Positions 63,368 to 64,000 of a stretch of 64,000 bases of DNA are shown here, piece after piece (within the stretch, counting starts at the first letter, position 1; each line of letters opens with the position of its first letter). This stretch comes from Fictibacillus solisalsi. Lineage in GTDB: Bacteria > Bacillota > Bacilli > Bacillales > Fictibacillaceae. The position numbers and the translations under genes were made by a program. Where the stretch lies: NCBI RefSeq assembly GCF_900103485.1, contig NZ_FNHW01000001.1:655418-719417 (forward strand), written 5' to 3'. The notes below the pieces were generated by a model. That model was given only the letters and a program-made list of their open reading frames with translations. It ran no database searches and was not told the DNA's origin.

Positions 63368-64000
63368 TTGGATCAAATCGTAATCATCAAATGTGGCGGC
63401 AGTGTTCTGAAATCTCTCCAGCCTTCGTTTTTTCAGCGGTTGAAGGAAATGGAGGAAGAAGGCAAGAAAATCATTTTGGTACACGGCGGTGGGCCGGATA
63501 TCACCAAATACATGAATGCCTTATCCATTCCTGTTCAATTTATTGACGGGGTAAGGCGGACCTCTGGGCAAGCGGCCGAAACGGCTGAAATGGTGCTTGC
63601 CGGACAGCTTAATCCTTGGTTTGTGTACCAGTTGAACCAGCTGGGACTGAAGGCGATTGGGCTAAATGGAAACGATGGAGCGTTATTGGAATGTGATTAT
63701 TTAAAGAAAGAACAATGGGGCCATGTGGGCAAGGTGGTATCTGTAAACAAAGGAACGCTGACACAGCTCATGAGTGCAGGCTTCATACCGGTCATCGCTT
63801 CGGTGTCCAGAAATTTAATCGGTGATATTTTGAACCTGAATGCCGATACGGTAGCCTTTGAAGTCGCTTCAGCCATGGAGGCAGAGTCCTTGATTTTCGT
63901 AACGGATGTTGACGGCATTCTTGCAGAAGGCAAGACGGTTGAAAAAGCAACCACGTCTTCCATCCTGAAGCTGATCGAGACCGGCATTATAACAGGTGGA
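63368..64000 (+). CDS. argB: acetylglutamate kinase, 3' end beyond window
   Basis: Only the first 211 codons are present. ArgB phosphorylates N-acetylglutamate. The start region VIIKCGGSVLK holds the phosphate-binding Lys-x-Gly-Gly, followed by ILVHGGGPDITKYM, FIDGVRRTSGQA and FVTDVDGILAEGKTVEK. The TTG at 63368 is supported by AGGGGGAGAAGGTA and by its position 13 bases after argJ. No defect is seen up to the window end. Confidence 0.93.
   Translation, partial: MDQIVIIKCGGSVLKSLQPSFFQRLKEMEEEGKKIILVHGGGPDITKYMNALSIPVQFIDGVRRTSGQAAETAEMVLAGQLNPWFVYQLNQLGLKAIGLNGNDGALLECDYLKKEQWGHVGKVVSVNKGTLTQLMSAGFIPVIASVSRNLIGDILNLNADTVAFEVASAMEAESLIFVTDVDGILAEGKTVEKATTSSILKLIETGIITGG

Overview
The window looks like a chromosomal stretch of a Bacillaceae bacterium, a relative of Bacillus subtilis but not B. 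subtilis itself. Shine-Dalgarno sites are strong, GTG and TTG starts are common, there are two SAM-I riboswitches and many U-tract terminators. Gene content follows the B. subtilis yis-yit-arg region in outline: addB-addA-sbcD-sbcC, yisK, yisL, asnO, a DegV (YitS-like) gene, yitT, yitU, yitV and argC-argJ-argB. Other blocks sit between these. I saw no rRNA, tRNA, CRISPR array, prophage or intact insertion sequence.

Layout. 1-7.3 kb is accessory: a frameshifted quinone oxidoreductase with a 43-bp tandem duplication, a GNAT and MarR pair, an amidase with a SPOR domain, an ABC-F ATPase behind a leader peptide and terminator (a probable antibiotic-sensing attenuator), an RsbR paralogue, and a three-gene unit under a LexA-type SOS promoter (WYL-like protein, unknown 122-aa protein, kinase-like protein). 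7.4-19.2 kb is the recombination and repair operon addBA-sbcDC. 19.4-28.7 kb holds a Yip1/HlyD pair lacking its ABC partner, a radical SAM protein, a phhB-yisK-aldehyde dehydrogenase-SDR cluster, rocD and yisL.

28.8-36.8 kb is the complete methionine salvage pathway: mtnA, mtnK and mtnU on the minus strand; mtnE, W, X, B and D on the plus strand. SAM-I riboswitches precede mtnKA and mtnWXBD, each behind a consensus sigma-A promoter. 36.9-45.5 kb contains a flavin monooxygenase and methyltransferase pair of unknown substrate, an AI-2E-type transporter, asnO, an intracellular alpha-glucan hydrolase and a divergent LacI regulator. 45.5-48.2 kb encodes NHEJ (Ku plus a LigD split into separate ligase and polymerase genes).

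48.3-58.2 kb has an SDR, an orphan histidine kinase, flavohaemoglobin hmp with an Fnr-like site at about -41.5, and the yitS/T/U/V-like genes with several very small genes between them. 58.2-60.7 kb is a moeA-mobB-moaE-moaD molybdenum cofactor operon with overlapping genes. From 61.0 kb the arginine operon argC-argJ-argB begins and runs off the end.

The points most worth a second look are the ABC-F attenuator, the SOS-controlled WYL/kinase unit, the monooxygenase-methyltransferase pair, the SDR without YxxxK, the split LigD and the Fnr-like site at hmp. All family assignments were made by reading the proteins, without database searches.
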